A DNA stretch of 54,567 nt from a virus. The translations under genes were made by a program, and so were the position numbers. Position 1 is the stretch's first letter. Each line of letters opens with the position of its first letter. The stretch covers positions 1 to 54,567 of IMG/VR virus record IMGVR_UViG_3300008954_002469. One strand, written 5' to 3'. The notes under the pieces were generated by a model. It was not told the origin of the DNA and did not search any database. It saw nothing but the letters and a program-made list of their open reading frames with translations. Positions 54,520 to 54,567 of the stretch are shown piece after piece.

Positions 54520-54567
54520 CTTATTTGATAAGTACGATGTAGTAGCTGATATGGTTGTTGTGTTTGG
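54512..54567 (+). CDS. Start of an unknown gene, cut by window end
   Basis: The ATG at 54512 overlaps the end of the preceding gene; 18 residues are visible (MNDLFDKYDVVADMVVVF). Too little to classify. Confidence 0.5.
   Translation, partial: MNDLFDKYDVVADMVVVF

Noticed and set aside
1-54567. CRISPR arrays, insertion sequences, integrase, attachment sites or replication origin
   Set aside because: No regularly spaced direct repeats, transposase or integrase motifs, or origin-like iteron clusters were seen; tRNA ends show no duplicated att-like segment within the window.
1-54567. A bacterial chromosome or plasmid instead of a phage
   Set aside because: T4 late boxes, targeting peptides, a fibre-like protein and overlapping small genes fit a phage better; bacterial-type genes are isolated and lack their chromosomal neighbours. 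Absence of hallmark genes keeps this an inference.

Overview
The window reads as a contiguous piece of a large, AT-rich, T4-like marine bacteriophage (probably a myovirus) rather than a bacterial chromosome. Genes are packed with ATGA/TGATG overlaps and very short gaps. The T4 late promoter box TATAAATA, or its core TAAATA, precedes many genes on both strands. Six proteins start with a T4-type capsid-targeting peptide ending in [I/L]-x-E. A tail-fibre-like protein and many families typical of marine phages are present (bS21, Hsp20, HesB/IscA, SpeD, 2OG-Fe(II) oxygenases, radical SAM, FkbM, DUF2061, DUF6356). No terminase, portal, capsid, polymerase or integrase lies in the window, so phage origin is inferred from these signals. 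The host is unknown; a permuted tmRNA would fit an alphaproteobacterium, but that is inference.

Layout. 0-2.6 kb: internal head proteins, a SET-like protein, and an AsnRS-type catalytic core protein followed 7 nt later by a class II tRNA with anticodon GUU. 2.6-10.4 kb: a long membrane coiled-coil protein, bS21, Hsp20, a radical SAM protein, a MotA/TolQ/ExbB-like channel operon ending in ClpS, bL33, and a circularly permuted tmRNA gene whose two pieces flank two tiny nested ORFs. 10.4-26 kb: oxygenases, a secreted thioredoxin-like protein, an SbmA/BacA-like peptide transporter, a surface or small-molecule cluster (methyltransferases, two related glycosyltransferase-like proteins, ATP-grasp, nucleotidyltransferase-cupin), and a tripartite tricarboxylate transporter pair (TctA and TctC without TctB). 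26-32 kb: a tail-fibre-like protein, tandem secreted glycosidase-like paralogues, a SET protein, two small secreted paralogues and a mini-MscS. 32-43 kb: two packaged-type proteins, a complete PrkA-YeaH-SpoVR stress operon with a radical SAM gene, and full-length EF-G. 43-52 kb: a lipoprotein, small phage genes, SpeD, a second IscA-like protein, a haem-oxygenase-like protein and two more internal head proteins. 52-54.6 kb: visibly more GC-rich small genes, tRNA-Leu(UAA) and tRNA-Trp(CCA).

Together the genes suggest a phage that reshapes host translation (tRNAs, tmRNA, bS21, bL33, EF-G, the AsnRS-like enzyme), proteolysis (ClpS, tmRNA tag), stress signalling (PrkA/YeaH/SpoVR) and envelope transport (TctAC, SbmA-like, ExbBD-like, MscS-like). 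The transcription signals are unusual. Fifteen genes have TAAATA followed by 4-6 nt (10 of them exactly 5) and then the start codon. Three sigma70-type promoters have exactly 6 nt between the -10 box and ATG. Both arrangements put the predicted transcription start on the start codon, so many mRNAs may be leaderless.
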